This document shows, in pieces, positions 1 to 8,887 of a DNA stretch of 8,915 bases. Each line of letters begins with the position of its first letter. Position 1 is the stretch's first letter. The translations under genes were made by a program, and so were the position numbers. The stretch is from the NCBI GenBank assembly GCA_913054205.1, contig CAJXJM010000078.1:1-8915 (forward strand), in the 5' to 3' direction. This DNA comes from an uncultured Rhodospirillaceae bacterium. GTDB lineage: Bacteria > Pseudomonadota > Alphaproteobacteria > Rhodospirillales > UBA2165. A model generated the notes under the pieces. The model saw nothing but the letters and a program-made list of their open reading frames with translations, was not told where the DNA came from and did not search any database.

Positions 1-2
1 CA

Positions 3-2180
3 GAAAGAATCAATGACCTAGAATGCGTCAGCGTTTTGCTGCCGTTGCCGTTAGATCGGGCCTACACCTACGCCGTACCCGCTACTCTAAACGTTGATAT
101 CGGTGACTTTGTTTCAGTCCCACTGGGGGTGCGCGAAGTGATTGGCGTGGTTTGGGACGGTGAGACCGACGACGTGCCGCCTGAAAAACTTAAATCTATA
201 TTTGGAAAATTAGAGGCACCGCCGATGCCTGAAAAGGCGCGGCGATTCGCAGAATGGGTGGCAAATTACAATATGGCGTCGCTCGGCGCTGTGCTTAAAA
301 TGCTGATGAGTGTGCCGGATGCCCTCAAACCACCCAAGCCGGTGACGGCTTATGCGCTTCCGGCGGAACTGCCCGAAATTAAAATGACGAAGGCGCGCGA
401 ACGGGTCATCGAAGTTTTAAAGGCGAGCCCGCCACTTCTGGCGACATTGTTGGCTAAAGAGGCCGGCGTCGGTACCAGCGTGATTAAAGGGTTGGCAAAA
501 TTGGGTGCGGTAATTGCCGTTGATCTCCCGCCGCCAGCGGCGTTTGAAGTGCCGGATTGGCAGGCACCAGGCCCGAAACTATCGCCCGAACAGGCTGCCG
601 CCGCTGAAAGTTTGCGAAGCCACGTTAAGGCCAGCGAGTTTGCCGTAAGCGTGTTGGAAGGCGTTCCGGGATCGGGCAAAACAGAGGTTTATTTAGAAGC
701 GGTCTGCCAAGCCTTGGAACAGGGCAAACAAGCGCTGGTGCTTTTGCCGGAAATTGCGCTCGGCGCTCAGTGGTTGGGAAGGTTCAAAGATCGTTTTGGC
801 TGTGCGCCGGCAGAATGGCATTCTGATCTCACCCAAGCCAAACGCCGAACGACCTGGCGGGCCGTGGCGACAGGGGAGGCCAAAGTCATCGTTGGTGCCC
901 GTTCGGCATTATTTTTACCCTATAACGATCTCGGTGTGATCATCATTGATGAGGAGCATGATCAGTCTTTCAAACAGGAAGACGGCGTCATCTACAATGC
1001 CCGAGATATGGCGGTTGTTCGTGCCAATTTAGGAAACATCCCAATTTCTTTGGTGTCAGCAACACCGTCGCTCGAAAGCTTGCGGAATGTAACGCTAGGC
1101 CGGTATGAGCATTTTGATTTGCCGGACCGCCATGCCGGCGCCGATCTGCCGGAAATATCGATCATTGATATGCGCCAAGATAAACCCGATCCCGGTAAAT
1201 GGATATCGCCCAAGCTTATTACAGCTTTAAAAGAAACTTTTGCCGCTGGTGAGCAGGCGTTGTTGTTCTTAAACCGGCGTGGCTATGCGCCGTTGACGCT
1301 CTGCCAAGGCTGCGGTCATCGCTTTCAATGTCCGCAATGCACAGCCTGGTTGGTTGAGCATCGCTTGTTGGGCCGGTTGCAATGTCACCATTGTGGCTAT
1401 CAGGTGAAACCGCCAGAAAAATGCCCGGCTTGCGACCAGGAAGACAAACTCTATGCTTGCGGGCCCGGGGTGGAACGCTTGGCCGAAGAAGTTGCGGAAC
1501 TGTTTCCTGATATCCGTTCTGAAATCGCGGTGAGCGATAATATTCATACGCCGGGACAAGCGCAGAATTTGGTCAGTCAGATTGAGAAGCGCGAAATCGA
1601 TTTGATCATTGGCACGCAGATTGTCGCCAAGGGGTATCATTTTCCGTACCTCACATTAGTCGGCGTGGTCGACGCGGATGTTGGCCTAACAGGTGGTGAT
1701 ATCCGCGCGTTAGAGCGCACCTATCAATTGCTCTATCAAGTGGCCGGGCGGGCAGGGCGTGCAGAGCGGCCCGGCAAAGTCTTGGTGCAAACCCATGATC
1801 CGAAAAACCAAGTGATGCAGGCTCTGAAAAATGGCGATCATAAGGGGTTTATTGAAACCATGTCGCGCGACCGCGAGCAGAACGGCATGCCGCCATTTGG
1901 CCGCTTGGCAGGCATTATTTTATCGGCGACGGACGAACGTGCTGTCGATCAGGCTGCAAGCAACCTCGCCCGCACCGCTCCCCGCGAAAATGGCATTATG
2001 ACCTTGGGTCCGGCACCTGCACCGCTTGCCTTATTGAGAGGCCGTCATCGCCGCCGCTTTTTGGTCAAAGCAGGCCGCGATGTGAACATCCAGGCGCGAA
2101 TTCGATCATGGCTTAAGGCGACTGACTTGCCGCGTAAAGTGCGGGTGCAATTGGATATCGACCCCTACAGTTTTATGTAG
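3..2180 (+). CDS. priA: Primosomal protein N' (PriA replication-restart helicase), 5'-partial
   Basis: PriA is a superfamily 2 3'-to-5' DNA helicase that recognises stalled or collapsed forks and reloads the replicative helicase. Numbering from the TTG at 36, the sequence shows an N-terminal DNA-binding segment beginning LLPLPLDRAYTY, a Walker A motif GVPGSGKT (209-216), a Walker B/DEAH-type box DEEH (305-308), a zinc-binding region with four CxxC pairs between Cys423 and Cys466, and helicase motif VI QVAGRAGR (568-575). The C-terminus ends IDPYSFM, typical of the family. The frame is open to the left edge (first full codon at 3) with no in-frame ATG, and PriA proteins usually have several residues before the LPLPL segment. 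The real start is therefore probably upstream of the window and the TTG at 36 is only the first possible start inside it. All helicase motifs are intact, so the gene appears functional. Its position before atpH is common in Alphaproteobacteria. Confidence 0.96.
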   Translation, partial: ERINDLECVSVLLPLPLDRAYTYAVPATLNVDIGDFVSVPLGVREVIGVVWDGETDDVPPEKLKSIFGKLEAPPMPEKARRFAEWVANYNMASLGAVLKMLMSVPDALKPPKPVTAYALPAELPEIKMTKARERVIEVLKASPPLLATLLAKEAGVGTSVIKGLAKLGAVIAVDLPPPAAFEVPDWQAPGPKLSPEQAAAAESLRSHVKASEFAVSVLEGVPGSGKTEVYLEAVCQALEQGKQALVLLPEIALGAQWLGRFKDRFGCAPAEWHSDLTQAKRRTTWRAVATGEAKVIVGARSALFLPYNDLGVIIIDEEHDQSFKQEDGVIYNARDMAVVRANLGNIPISLVSATPSLESLRNVTLGRYEHFDLPDRHAGADLPEISIIDMRQDKPDPGKWISPKLITALKETFAAGEQALLFLNRRGYAPLTLCQGCGHRFQCPQCTAWLVEHRLLGRLQCHHCGYQVKPPEKCPACDQEDKLYACGPGVERLAEEVAELFPDIRSEIAVSDNIHTPGQAQNLVSQIEKREIDLIIGTQIVAKGYHFPYLTLVGVVDADVGLTGGDIRALERTYQLLYQVAGRAGRAERPGKVLVQTHDPKNQVMQALKNGDHKGFIETMSRDREQNGMPPFGRLAGIILSATDERAVDQAASNLARTAPRENGIMTLGPAPAPLALLRGRHRRRFLVKAGRDVNIQARIRSWLKATDLPRKVRVQLDIDPYSFM

Positions 2181-2406
2181 CCGGTTTGGGGTGATAAACC
2201 CTTGAAAAAAGAGACTAAAATTAGGGTGTCTAAAGGGTGCCTGTGGCGTCTTGCGGACTCTGAATGAGTATGGTAGACAACGGTCGCTTTCCACCGAGGG
2301 GCAACCTTTTTTTAGCTGTTCAGGAAGGCATTATTTTGTTTTCAAGTTTCCGTATTTCCGCCGGTCAATTTGGTCTATCGGAAATGTAGTCGAGGAATAA
2401 ACTCAG
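2181..2406 (+). other. priA-atpH intergenic region, probable atp operon leader and promoter
   Basis: This 226-base gap contains no coding sequence that I can support. It probably carries the promoter of the ATP synthase operon, because the five downstream genes are tightly packed and have no other sizeable gap before them. A weak sigma70-like pair can be seen: TTGCGG at 2251-2256 and TAGACA at 2274-2279, 17 bases apart, but the match to consensus is poor. A T-run at about 2308-2314 lacks a convincing GC stem, so I see no clear terminator for priA. Read-through from priA into atpH therefore cannot be excluded. Confidence 0.4.
2354..2385 (+). promoter_or_regulatory. Leader hairpin upstream of the atpH ribosome binding site
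   Basis: A perfect 7-base inverted repeat, ATTTCCG at 2354-2360 and CGGAAAT at 2379-2385, encloses an 18-base loop and ends seven bases before the GAGGA ribosome binding site of atpH (2392-2396). A second copy of TTTCCG at 2347-2352 could compete for the same 3' arm. The symmetry is seen in the sequence. A regulatory role in the atp mRNA, or use as a protein-binding site, is inference. Confidence 0.35.
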
Positions 2407-2979
2407 GTGTCATCAGAAACTACCGACGTCGCAACCGGCGTTACTGGGCTCTCCGGTCGATATGCCACGGCGCTGTTTGATTTAGCCGACGGCGCGTCTG
2501 CTCTCGATCAAGTCGCCGATGATCTGCGTCAAGTATCAGCGATGATTGACGAAAGTGATGACCTGAAACGTATGGTCCGCTCACCCGTAATATCGCGGGG
2601 CGATCAGTCTTCAGCGATGCAGGCGCTGCTCGAAAAAGCAGAAGCCTCAGAATTGACCCGTAATTTTATTGGTGTCGTTGCGTCCAATAGACGGCTTTTT
2701 GCACTCACCGACATCATCAATGATTATTTGATGATCTTAGCCGGACGGCGCGGTGAAATGACGGCTGAAGTCTCCTCAGCAAAAGCGCTCTCGGAAAGTC
2801 AGCAAGCTGAAATTATCTCCGCCTTGGAAAGCTCCGTTGGCGGCAAAGTATCCCTTAATTCGACGGTTGATTCCGATCTGCTTGGCGGCCTTGTCGTCAA
2901 AATTGGCTCGCGAATGGTCGATTCGTCTCTTCAAACTAAACTGCAACATTTAAAACTCGCCATGAGAGGTGTTGGATAA
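2407..2979 (+). CDS. atpH: F1F0 ATP synthase subunit delta
   Basis: Subunit delta (the OSCP equivalent) sits on top of the F1 head and ties the alpha3beta3 hexamer to the peripheral stalk formed by the F0 b subunits. The 190-residue product has the usual family length. It opens with a short variable N-terminus followed by the conserved [11 protein letters not shown] segment (about residues 17-27) and is largely helical. The C-terminal domain carries the typical segment [20 protein letters not shown] shortly before the end. The start is a GTG, preceded at 10-base spacing by GAGGA at 2392-2396; no better ATG start is available before the conserved region. The stop codon overlaps the atpA start by one base (TAATG), which suggests translational coupling. 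It is the first gene of the atpHAGDC operon, so its GTG start and leader may help set the level of the cluster, though that last point is inference. Confidence 0.95.
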   Translation: MSSETTDVATGVTGLSGRYATALFDLADGASALDQVADDLRQVSAMIDESDDLKRMVRSPVISRGDQSSAMQALLEKAEASELTRNFIGVVASNRRLFALTDIINDYLMILAGRRGEMTAEVSSAKALSESQQAEIISALESSVGGKVSLNSTVDSDLLGGLVVKIGSRMVDSSLQTKLQHLKLAMRGVG

Positions 2980-4511
2980 TGGAAATCCGCGCAGCGGAAA
3001 TATCCGCGATTCTAAAAGATCAGATTCAAAATTTTGGGACCGAAGCTGAAGTCGCTGAGGTCGGTCAGGTTCTTTCTGTTGGTGATGGTATCGCCCGCAT
3101 TTATGGTCTTGATAAAGTACAGGCCGGTGAAATGGTCGAATTCCCCGGTGGTATTCGAGGCATGACGCTGAACCTTGAGGAAGACAATGTCGGTGTCGTT
3201 ATCTTCGGTGATGACAGAACCATTAAAGAAGGTGACACGGTCAAGCGGACCGGCGACATCGTTGACGTGCCGATTGGCAAAGGCCTTCTCGGCCGTGTGG
3301 TTGACGCTTTGGGTGAACCGATTGACGGCAAAGGCTCAATTGATTTTTCAGAGCGAAGCCTGATCGAAGTCAAAGCGCCCGGCATTATCCCGCGCAAATC
3401 TGTGCACGAACCGATGCAAACGGGTTTGAAAGCCATTGATAGCTTGATCCCGATTGGCCGCGGCCAGCGTGAGCTGATCATTGGTGACCGTCAAACGGGT
3501 AAAACCGCGATCATTCTGGATACCATCTTGAACCAGAAGAAAGTCAACGACGCGGCTAAGGACGATTCTGAGAAGCTCTATTGCATCTATGTTGCGATTG
3601 GTCAGAAACGCTCTTCGGTTGCTCGATTGGTTAAAGTGCTCGAAGAAAATGGCGGCATGGAATATTCCATCGTCGTTGCCGCAACCGCTTCTGAGCCGGC
3701 TCCGATGCAATTCCTGGCCCCTTATGCCGGCTGCACAATGGGCGAGTATTTCCGCGATAACGGCATGCACGCCGTTATTTTCTATGATGATTTGACCAAA
3801 CAAGCGGTCTCTTACCGTCAGATGTCTTTGTTGCTGCGTCGTCCTCCAGGACGGGAAGCTTATCCAGGAGACGTTTTTTATCTTCACTCACGTCTCTTAG
3901 AGCGTGCCGCGAAAATGAGCGATGATAATGGTGCAGGTTCTTTGACAGCATTGCCGGTGATTGAGACCCAAGCAAATGACGTGGCGGCTTATATTCCGAC
4001 CAACGTTATTTCGATTACCGACGGTCAGATCTTCTTAGAAACTGATCTGTTCTATAAAGGTATTCGCCCCGCTGTGAACGTTGGTCTGTCGGTTTCCCGC
4101 GTGGGTTCAGCCGCGCAAGTGAAAGCAATGAAACAAGTTGCCGGCTCGATTAAGCTGGAATTGGCTCAATACCGGGAAATGGAAGCTTTTGCTCAGTTCG
4201 CGTCGGATTTGGATGCCTCCACTCAGCAGTTGCTGGCCCGTGGTGCGCGTCTGACCGAAGTTCTGAAACAAGGTCAGTTTTCACCTTATGCGATGGAGGA
4301 GCAGGTTGTGTCTCTCTTCGCCGGTGTGAACGGATTTTTGGACGGCATTGAAGTCAGAGATGTGGTTCGCTACGAAAAAGCGTTGTTGGTCGCTATGCAT
4401 GATAAAGGTGCCGACATTTTGGCTGCGATCCGTAGTGAAGAGGAAATTTCTGAAAAAACCGACGGAAAGCTTAAAACCTTCATCGGTGATTTCACCAAAG
4501 CGTTTGCTTAG
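2979..4511 (+). CDS. atpA: F1F0 ATP synthase subunit alpha
   Basis: Alpha is the non-catalytic nucleotide-binding subunit of the F1 hexamer; three alternate with three beta subunits and contribute to each catalytic site. The 510-residue product is full length. The N-terminal beta-barrel domain is followed by the P-loop GDRQTGKT at residues 169-176 (Lys175) and the VSRVGSAAQ segment, whose Arg374 corresponds to the conserved alpha arginine that reaches into the beta catalytic site. The C-terminal helical domain, including the [14 protein letters not shown] segment, is intact. The ATG overlaps the last base of the atpH stop, with AGAGG at 2965-2969 as a ribosome binding site nine bases upstream. 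No mutation of a key residue was seen. Together with atpH it is the part of the operon most likely to be translationally coupled. Confidence 0.98.
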   Translation: MEIRAAEISAILKDQIQNFGTEAEVAEVGQVLSVGDGIARIYGLDKVQAGEMVEFPGGIRGMTLNLEEDNVGVVIFGDDRTIKEGDTVKRTGDIVDVPIGKGLLGRVVDALGEPIDGKGSIDFSERSLIEVKAPGIIPRKSVHEPMQTGLKAIDSLIPIGRGQRELIIGDRQTGKTAIILDTILNQKKVNDAAKDDSEKLYCIYVAIGQKRSSVARLVKVLEENGGMEYSIVVAATASEPAPMQFLAPYAGCTMGEYFRDNGMHAVIFYDDLTKQAVSYRQMSLLLRRPPGREAYPGDVFYLHSRLLERAAKMSDDNGAGSLTALPVIETQANDVAAYIPTNVISITDGQIFLETDLFYKGIRPAVNVGLSVSRVGSAAQVKAMKQVAGSIKLELAQYREMEAFAQFASDLDASTQQLLARGARLTEVLKQGQFSPYAMEEQVVSLFAGVNGFLDGIEVRDVVRYEKALLVAMHDKGADILAAIRSEEEISEKTDGKLKTFIGDFTKAFA

Positions 4512-4546
4512 GCGCACGTTTAGTTTAAGGAATTCTGGCATAAAAA

Positions 4547-5443
4547 ATGGCCACTCTTAAAGAACTCAAAACCCGTATCTCGAGCGTGAAATCCACGCAG
4601 AAGATCACCTCAGCCATGAAAATGGTGGCGGCGTCGCGGTTGAAGCGTGCGCAGGAAGCGGCTGAAGCCGCCCGGCCTTATGCCGAGCGGATGGAACGCA
4701 TGATGGCGTCCATCTTGGACAATCCAGGTGCGCTTGAAGGTGCTGGCGCATTGCTGGGTGGCACCGGTTCAGACGATACCCATTTGATTGTCGTTGTGAC
4801 GTCTGATCGGGGGCTGTGCGGCGGCTTTAATTCAAGTATCTCGCGCGAAGCACGTAAACAAATTCGGGCGCTAAAAGCTGACAGTAAAAACGTCAAAATT
4901 CTCTGCGTTGGTCGTAAAGGCCGCGATCAGCTTAAAACGGAATTTGGCAATACCATTGTTGAAACCTATGAAGGTATCGGCAAGGCTGGCGTTAAATTTG
5001 AGGAAGCGCAGGGCGTTGCGGCTAACATTATTGAAATGTTTGAGGCTGGCGAGTTTGATGTCTGCACAATCATTTTCAATAAATTTGTCTCCGCAATCAC
5101 TCAGGAAGTGACGCCACTGCAAATCATTCCGGTTCAGATTTCAGACGATGACGCAGCAGAAGAAAAACAGGCAGATGCAGGTCCATCTGCGATTTATGAG
5201 TTTGAGCCTTCCGAAGAAGAAATTCTTGCAGACTTATTACCGTCTAATTTAAACGTGCAAGTGTTCAGAGCACTGTTGGAAAGCAGTGCCTCCGAACATG
5301 GCGCGCGGATGTCGGCGATGGATAACGCAACCCGGAACGCCGGTGACATGATTGACGATCTGTCGATGATCTATAACCGAACGCGTCAGGCGAAAATCAC
5401 GAGTGAATTAATCGAAATTATTTCGGGCGCCGAGGCGCTCTAG
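4547..5443 (+). CDS. atpG: F1F0 ATP synthase subunit gamma
   Basis: Gamma forms the central rotor shaft that turns inside the alpha3beta3 hexamer and couples proton flow through F0 to ATP synthesis. The 298-residue product begins with the highly conserved helix [20 protein letters not shown] and has the Rossmann-like domain motif [10 protein letters not shown] around residues 87-96. It ends with the long C-terminal helix ending [13 protein letters not shown], whose upstream segment [20 protein letters not shown] is characteristic. An acidic stretch at about residues 199-225 (DDDAAEEKQ followed by EFEPSEEE) lies between the globular domain and the C-terminal helix, a region of variable length in alphaproteobacterial gammas. 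The start at ATG 4547 is fixed by the conserved N-terminus. The ribosome binding site AAGGAA at 4527-4532 is about 14 bases away, unusually far, so translation may be somewhat weak or coupled to atpA, which ends 35 bases upstream. Confidence 0.98.
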   Translation: MATLKELKTRISSVKSTQKITSAMKMVAASRLKRAQEAAEAARPYAERMERMMASILDNPGALEGAGALLGGTGSDDTHLIVVVTSDRGLCGGFNSSISREARKQIRALKADSKNVKILCVGRKGRDQLKTEFGNTIVETYEGIGKAGVKFEEAQGVAANIIEMFEAGEFDVCTIIFNKFVSAITQEVTPLQIIPVQISDDDAAEEKQADAGPSAIYEFEPSEEEILADLLPSNLNVQVFRALLESSASEHGARMSAMDNATRNAGDMIDDLSMIYNRTRQAKITSELIEIISGAEAL

Positions 5444-5449
5444 CTCAAT

Positions 5450-6888
<1,439 letters not shown>

Positions 6889-7317
6889 ATGGCTGATGCA
6901 GCTGAAAATAAAGTCGCTTTCGAACTGGTGACACCAACCGCCCTCGCGGTTTCGGAAGACGTCGACATGGTCGTCGTGCCGGGCTCTGAAGGTGACTTTG
7001 GTGTGCTCGCCGGCCATACGCCAATTTTGACGACGGTGCGCCCGGGTGTGATCAATATGTACACCGATGGGACGATCACTAAATCATTATTTGTTGAAGG
7101 AGGCTTCGCAGAAGCAAATCCAGAACGCTGCACGGTCTTGGCTGAAGGCGCAACGGACGTCAGCGAGCTGGTCGCCAGCGATGCCGATGCGCGCCTGACG
7201 GCGGCGCGTGAAGCGTTTGAAGGTGCCGACGAAGACGGCAAAAAGGCAGCAGAAAAAGAACTTCGCATCGCCGAAGAAATGGTTCGAGCTGCAGGTGGAA
7301 ACGTCACCTCGCACTAA
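6889..7317 (+). CDS. atpC: F1F0 ATP synthase subunit epsilon
   Basis: Epsilon binds the foot of gamma, joins F1 to the F0 c-ring and in many bacteria inhibits ATP hydrolysis. The 142-residue product has the N-terminal beta-sandwich domain with the typical VVVPGSEGDFGVLAGHTPIL segment (about residues 27-46) and an Ala- and Glu-rich helical C-terminal region (about 98-135), the part that acts as the regulatory arm in studied homologues. The ATG directly follows the atpD stop codon, and AGGAAG at 6875-6880, inside the end of atpD, is the ribosome binding site eight bases upstream. It is the last gene of the operon, followed by a palindromic repeat and a strong terminator. Whether the C-terminal arm inhibits in this organism cannot be read from the sequence. 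Confidence 0.97.
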   Translation: MADAAENKVAFELVTPTALAVSEDVDMVVVPGSEGDFGVLAGHTPILTTVRPGVINMYTDGTITKSLFVEGGFAEANPERCTVLAEGATDVSELVASDADARLTAAREAFEGADEDGKKAAEKELRIAEEMVRAAGGNVTSH

Positions 7318-7329
7318 TCCCATAAATTC

Positions 7330-7392
7330 GTCACCCCGGACTTGATCCGGGATCCAAAAATATTCCTGGATTCTAGCCTTCGCCAGAATGAC
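7330..7392. repeat. Palindromic intergenic repeat element of alphaproteobacterial type
   Basis: This 63-base element is bounded by GTCA (7330-7333) and TGAC (7389-7392) and contains two hairpins. The first is CCCGGA/TCCGGG (7335-7340 with 7346-7351, five-base loop). The second is ATTCT/AGAAT (7370-7374 with 7385-7389), continuing past one A-C mismatch into GC/GC around a CTTC loop. The wording (CACCCCGGACTTGATCCGGG, then TGGATTC, then GCCTTCGC) resembles the small dispersed palindromic repeats frequent in intergenic DNA of many Alphaproteobacteria. That resemblance is recalled, not searched. The second stem is imperfect, suggesting an older copy. Confidence 0.7.
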
Positions 7393-7412
7393 TACTCGGT
7401 TATTTAATACTT

Positions 7413-7444
7413 AAAAAAGGCTGCACGTTTGTGCGGCCTTTTTT
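7413..7444. terminator. Rho-independent terminator closing the atp operon, probably bidirectional
   Basis: The stem GGCTGCAC (7419-7426) pairs with GTGCGGCC (7431-7438), with one T-G wobble, around the loop GTTT. It is preceded by six A (7413-7418) and followed by six T (7439-7444), so it can terminate transcription from either strand. It lies 96 bases after the atpC stop and separates the operon from the downstream selenoprotein gene, which therefore needs its own promoter. Confidence 0.93.
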
Positions 7445-7500
7445 ATTCTCCCTCTCCCCCCATAAATAATTTGTGACCCCTCCCATCAAAGAAGTAGAGA

Positions 7501-7521
7501 TTCTAGGTGATTTCACCAGAA
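7501..7521. promoter_or_regulatory. Inverted repeat upstream of the selenoprotein gene, possible operator
   Basis: GGTGA (7506-7510) and TCACC (7513-7517) are mirror arms around TT. The flanks TTCT (7501-7504) and AGAA (7518-7521) extend the symmetry with one unpaired A at 7505. A second perfect palindrome, CTAAATTTAG, lies at 7549-7558. Both are in the AT-rich stretch between the terminator and the gene start at 7614, where its promoter should be. I could not identify convincing -35 and -10 boxes. A role as regulator-binding sites is inference. Confidence 0.3.
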
Positions 7522-7613
7522 GAAATCATGTGCGATTGTATTTAGTATCTAAATTTAGCTGTGCCTTAATTAAATTCGAGGACCAACAATATTAAAATCA
7601 GAGTAGGTGGAAA

Positions 7614-8261
7614 ATGGGCGAAGCTGATCATAATGTGTCTCCAAAGCCGTGGCTGAATTGGGGAATTTCCGAGGAAGAATTCCAACAATATATGGACGCA
7701 AAGGCTGAGCGCGACAAACGTGTACCGAAAGTTGGCACCATAGCGCCGGATTTTGAAGCGGAGAAACTATCACCAGAGGGAAAACGCACTGGCGAGATGT
7801 TCCAATTATCGTCGGCACGGGGCAGACCTATCGGTCTGGTCTTAGGGTCTTATACCTGACCGCCCTTTCGTACACAGGCCGTGCGCCTGAACGAGATTTA
7901 CCAGACCTACAAAGACGACATGGATTTTTGCTGCGTCTATATCAAAGAAGCTCATCCGGAGGACAGCGTTGGCGGCTATCGGTCAGAGCGAAATACCAAA
8001 GATGGTATCTTTATCGATCAGCAAACCGAGATTGAAGACCGTGCCGAGGCAGCAGAAGTCTGTGTCCTGCGTCTCAATCTGGAAATGCCGATGGTGCTCG
8101 ACGACATGACCAATCAAGTTGAAGAGGCCTATATCGCCTGGCCGGATCGAATGTTCGTTGTCGATGAAAGCGGCGTGATTCAATACCACTCAGCTTTGGG
8201 GCCGCATGGATTTCTACCTGATGAATGGGAACAGGCTATCAAATTGCAACTCGTTTCTTAG
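7614..8261 (+). CDS. Putative selenoprotein, iodothyronine deiodinase-like thioredoxin-fold protein (in-frame TGA = Sec82)
   Basis: Read through the TGA at 7857-7859, the frame gives one 215-residue soluble protein with no signal peptide or membrane anchor. Residues about 40-80 have the redoxin pattern VGTIAPDF, then the strand GLVLGS. The active-site motif is GSYT-U82-PPF, the position of the catalytic Sec in animal deiodinases (SCTUPPF). The match continues in the same frame: VYIKEAHP (108-115), then MVLDDMTNQVEEAY (160-173), PDRMFVVDESG (177-187) and LGPHGFLPDEW (195-205), all counterparts of deiodinase segments. Cys106, Cys107 and Cys150 are the only cysteines. The start ATG has AGGTGG at 7605-7610. 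The second half has no ribosome binding site of its own before the GTG at 7881, which argues against two genes. A hairpin fitting a bacterial SECIS follows the TGA. The family fold and Sec position are established knowledge; the substrate here is unknown and probably is not a thyroid hormone. Alternatives are a Cys-to-TGA nonsense mutation or a sequence error. The gene is probably monocistronic. Confidence 0.85.
7866..7896 (+). promoter_or_regulatory. Candidate bacterial SECIS hairpin for Sec82
   Basis: Just after the TGA (7857-7859), CAGGC at 7875-7879 pairs perfectly with GCCTG at 7885-7889 around the five-base loop CGTGC (7880-7884). A lower stem of TTTCGT (7866-7871) with ACGAGA (7891-7896), with one wobble, extends it across a small internal loop. 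The apical loop begins 20 bases after the TGA and has a G as its second base followed by T. Both features fit what is known of SelB-binding bacterial SECIS elements, which lie inside the coding region right after the UGA. The UGA is followed by C, a context known for weak termination. The structure was found by eye, without energy calculation. Confidence 0.7.
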
Positions 8262-8285
8262 AGCAACTGGTTTGTCGGGAAAATA

Positions 8286-8887
8286 CTAACCACGGCATCG
8301 AAGATAAATCTCTGCAATTGCTAAATTGATGATCCAGCTGGCCCAGGACATGACGATGTAACCTGTCGTAAAATCGTAACCCAATGCAGGTGCTATAGGT
8401 AGGCCAAGACGGAGCGATATGGCGGCTGCAGTTAATGCAAAGGAGCGAATCATCCAATGACGATGGGCACTAAAGTCACGGGCGCGTGCTGATTGAAAAG
8501 CGAGCCAAGTCGAAGATAACCAGAGAACGGCGAGGACCGCGAAGCCAAAGGAAGCGATCAATCCCGCGCTGGCTGTCCAGGCTACGATAAAGCCGCCGTA
8601 CCTCCAATGGCAACAGAGACAATATAAACGCACCCGATCCATCGATGAATGTGAGGGAAGTTTGATCTGATTTTAGAAACGAACTGCCAAGGTCCCAATA
8701 GCAACGCAATCAGACCGCCGCTTACATGTGCCAAGAAGGCCGGTCGGTGAGCCTCGAAGTTTTGCAAGATTTCTGGACCCACATTCGGTGGGTTAGGCAA
8801 CCAAAATCGCATCGACATCAAAGCGATGATCGTTCCTGAAATCATGATTAGGCCCCAAGACAATTTTTGCGCTCTGCTCGATATCAT
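8286..8887 (-). pseudogene. DUF2306-like polytopic membrane protein, disrupted by a single-base frameshift
   Basis: Two overlapping reading frames on this strand together make one protein of about 200 residues. The N-terminal part (8887 to about 8597) has a membrane segment GLIMISGTIIALMSM, a second one in HVSGGLIALLLGPWQF, and the motif HIHRWIG before a third. It then runs into a stop after IGGTAALS. The C-terminal part (about 8597 to 8286) continues with FIVAWTASAGL, a membrane segment around FGFAVLAVLWLSSTWLAF, the basic motif AHRHWMIRSFALT and two more hydrophobic stretches. This layout of about six membrane segments with a HxHRW motif and an AHRxWMIRSF motif is what I recall for DUF2306 proteins, whose function is unknown. 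Restoring one base in the run near 8592-8598 would give IGGTAGFIVAWTASAGL and a 603-base gene, so a one-base deletion or sequencing error is the simplest reading. The start ATG (8887-8885) has GGGAA six bases upstream. It converges on the selenoprotein gene, with only 24 bases between the stops. Confidence 0.75.

Noticed and set aside
36..38. TTG at 36 as the true priA start
   Set aside because: The frame is open to the window edge and PriA proteins normally have residues before the LPLPL segment, so the start is probably upstream of the window.
2183..2200. GGTTT/AAACC hairpin after priA as a terminator
   Set aside because: The stem is only five base pairs, the loop is eight bases, and no T-run follows.
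3348..3887. Antisense open frame of 179 codons inside atpA
   Set aside because: It is opposite a highly conserved gene, has no recognisable protein features, and is explained by the base composition of atpA.
7614..7859. A separate 81-residue protein ending at the TGA, followed by an independent 126-residue protein from GTG 7881
   Set aside because: The two pieces are in the same frame, the TGA is at the family's Sec position, the second piece lacks a ribosome binding site, and each alone is only half of one thioredoxin-fold domain.
8590..8605. Programmed ribosomal frameshifting in the DUF2306-like gene
   Set aside because: No slippery heptamer of the X XXY YYZ type is present at the junction, and a one-base deletion explains the data more simply.
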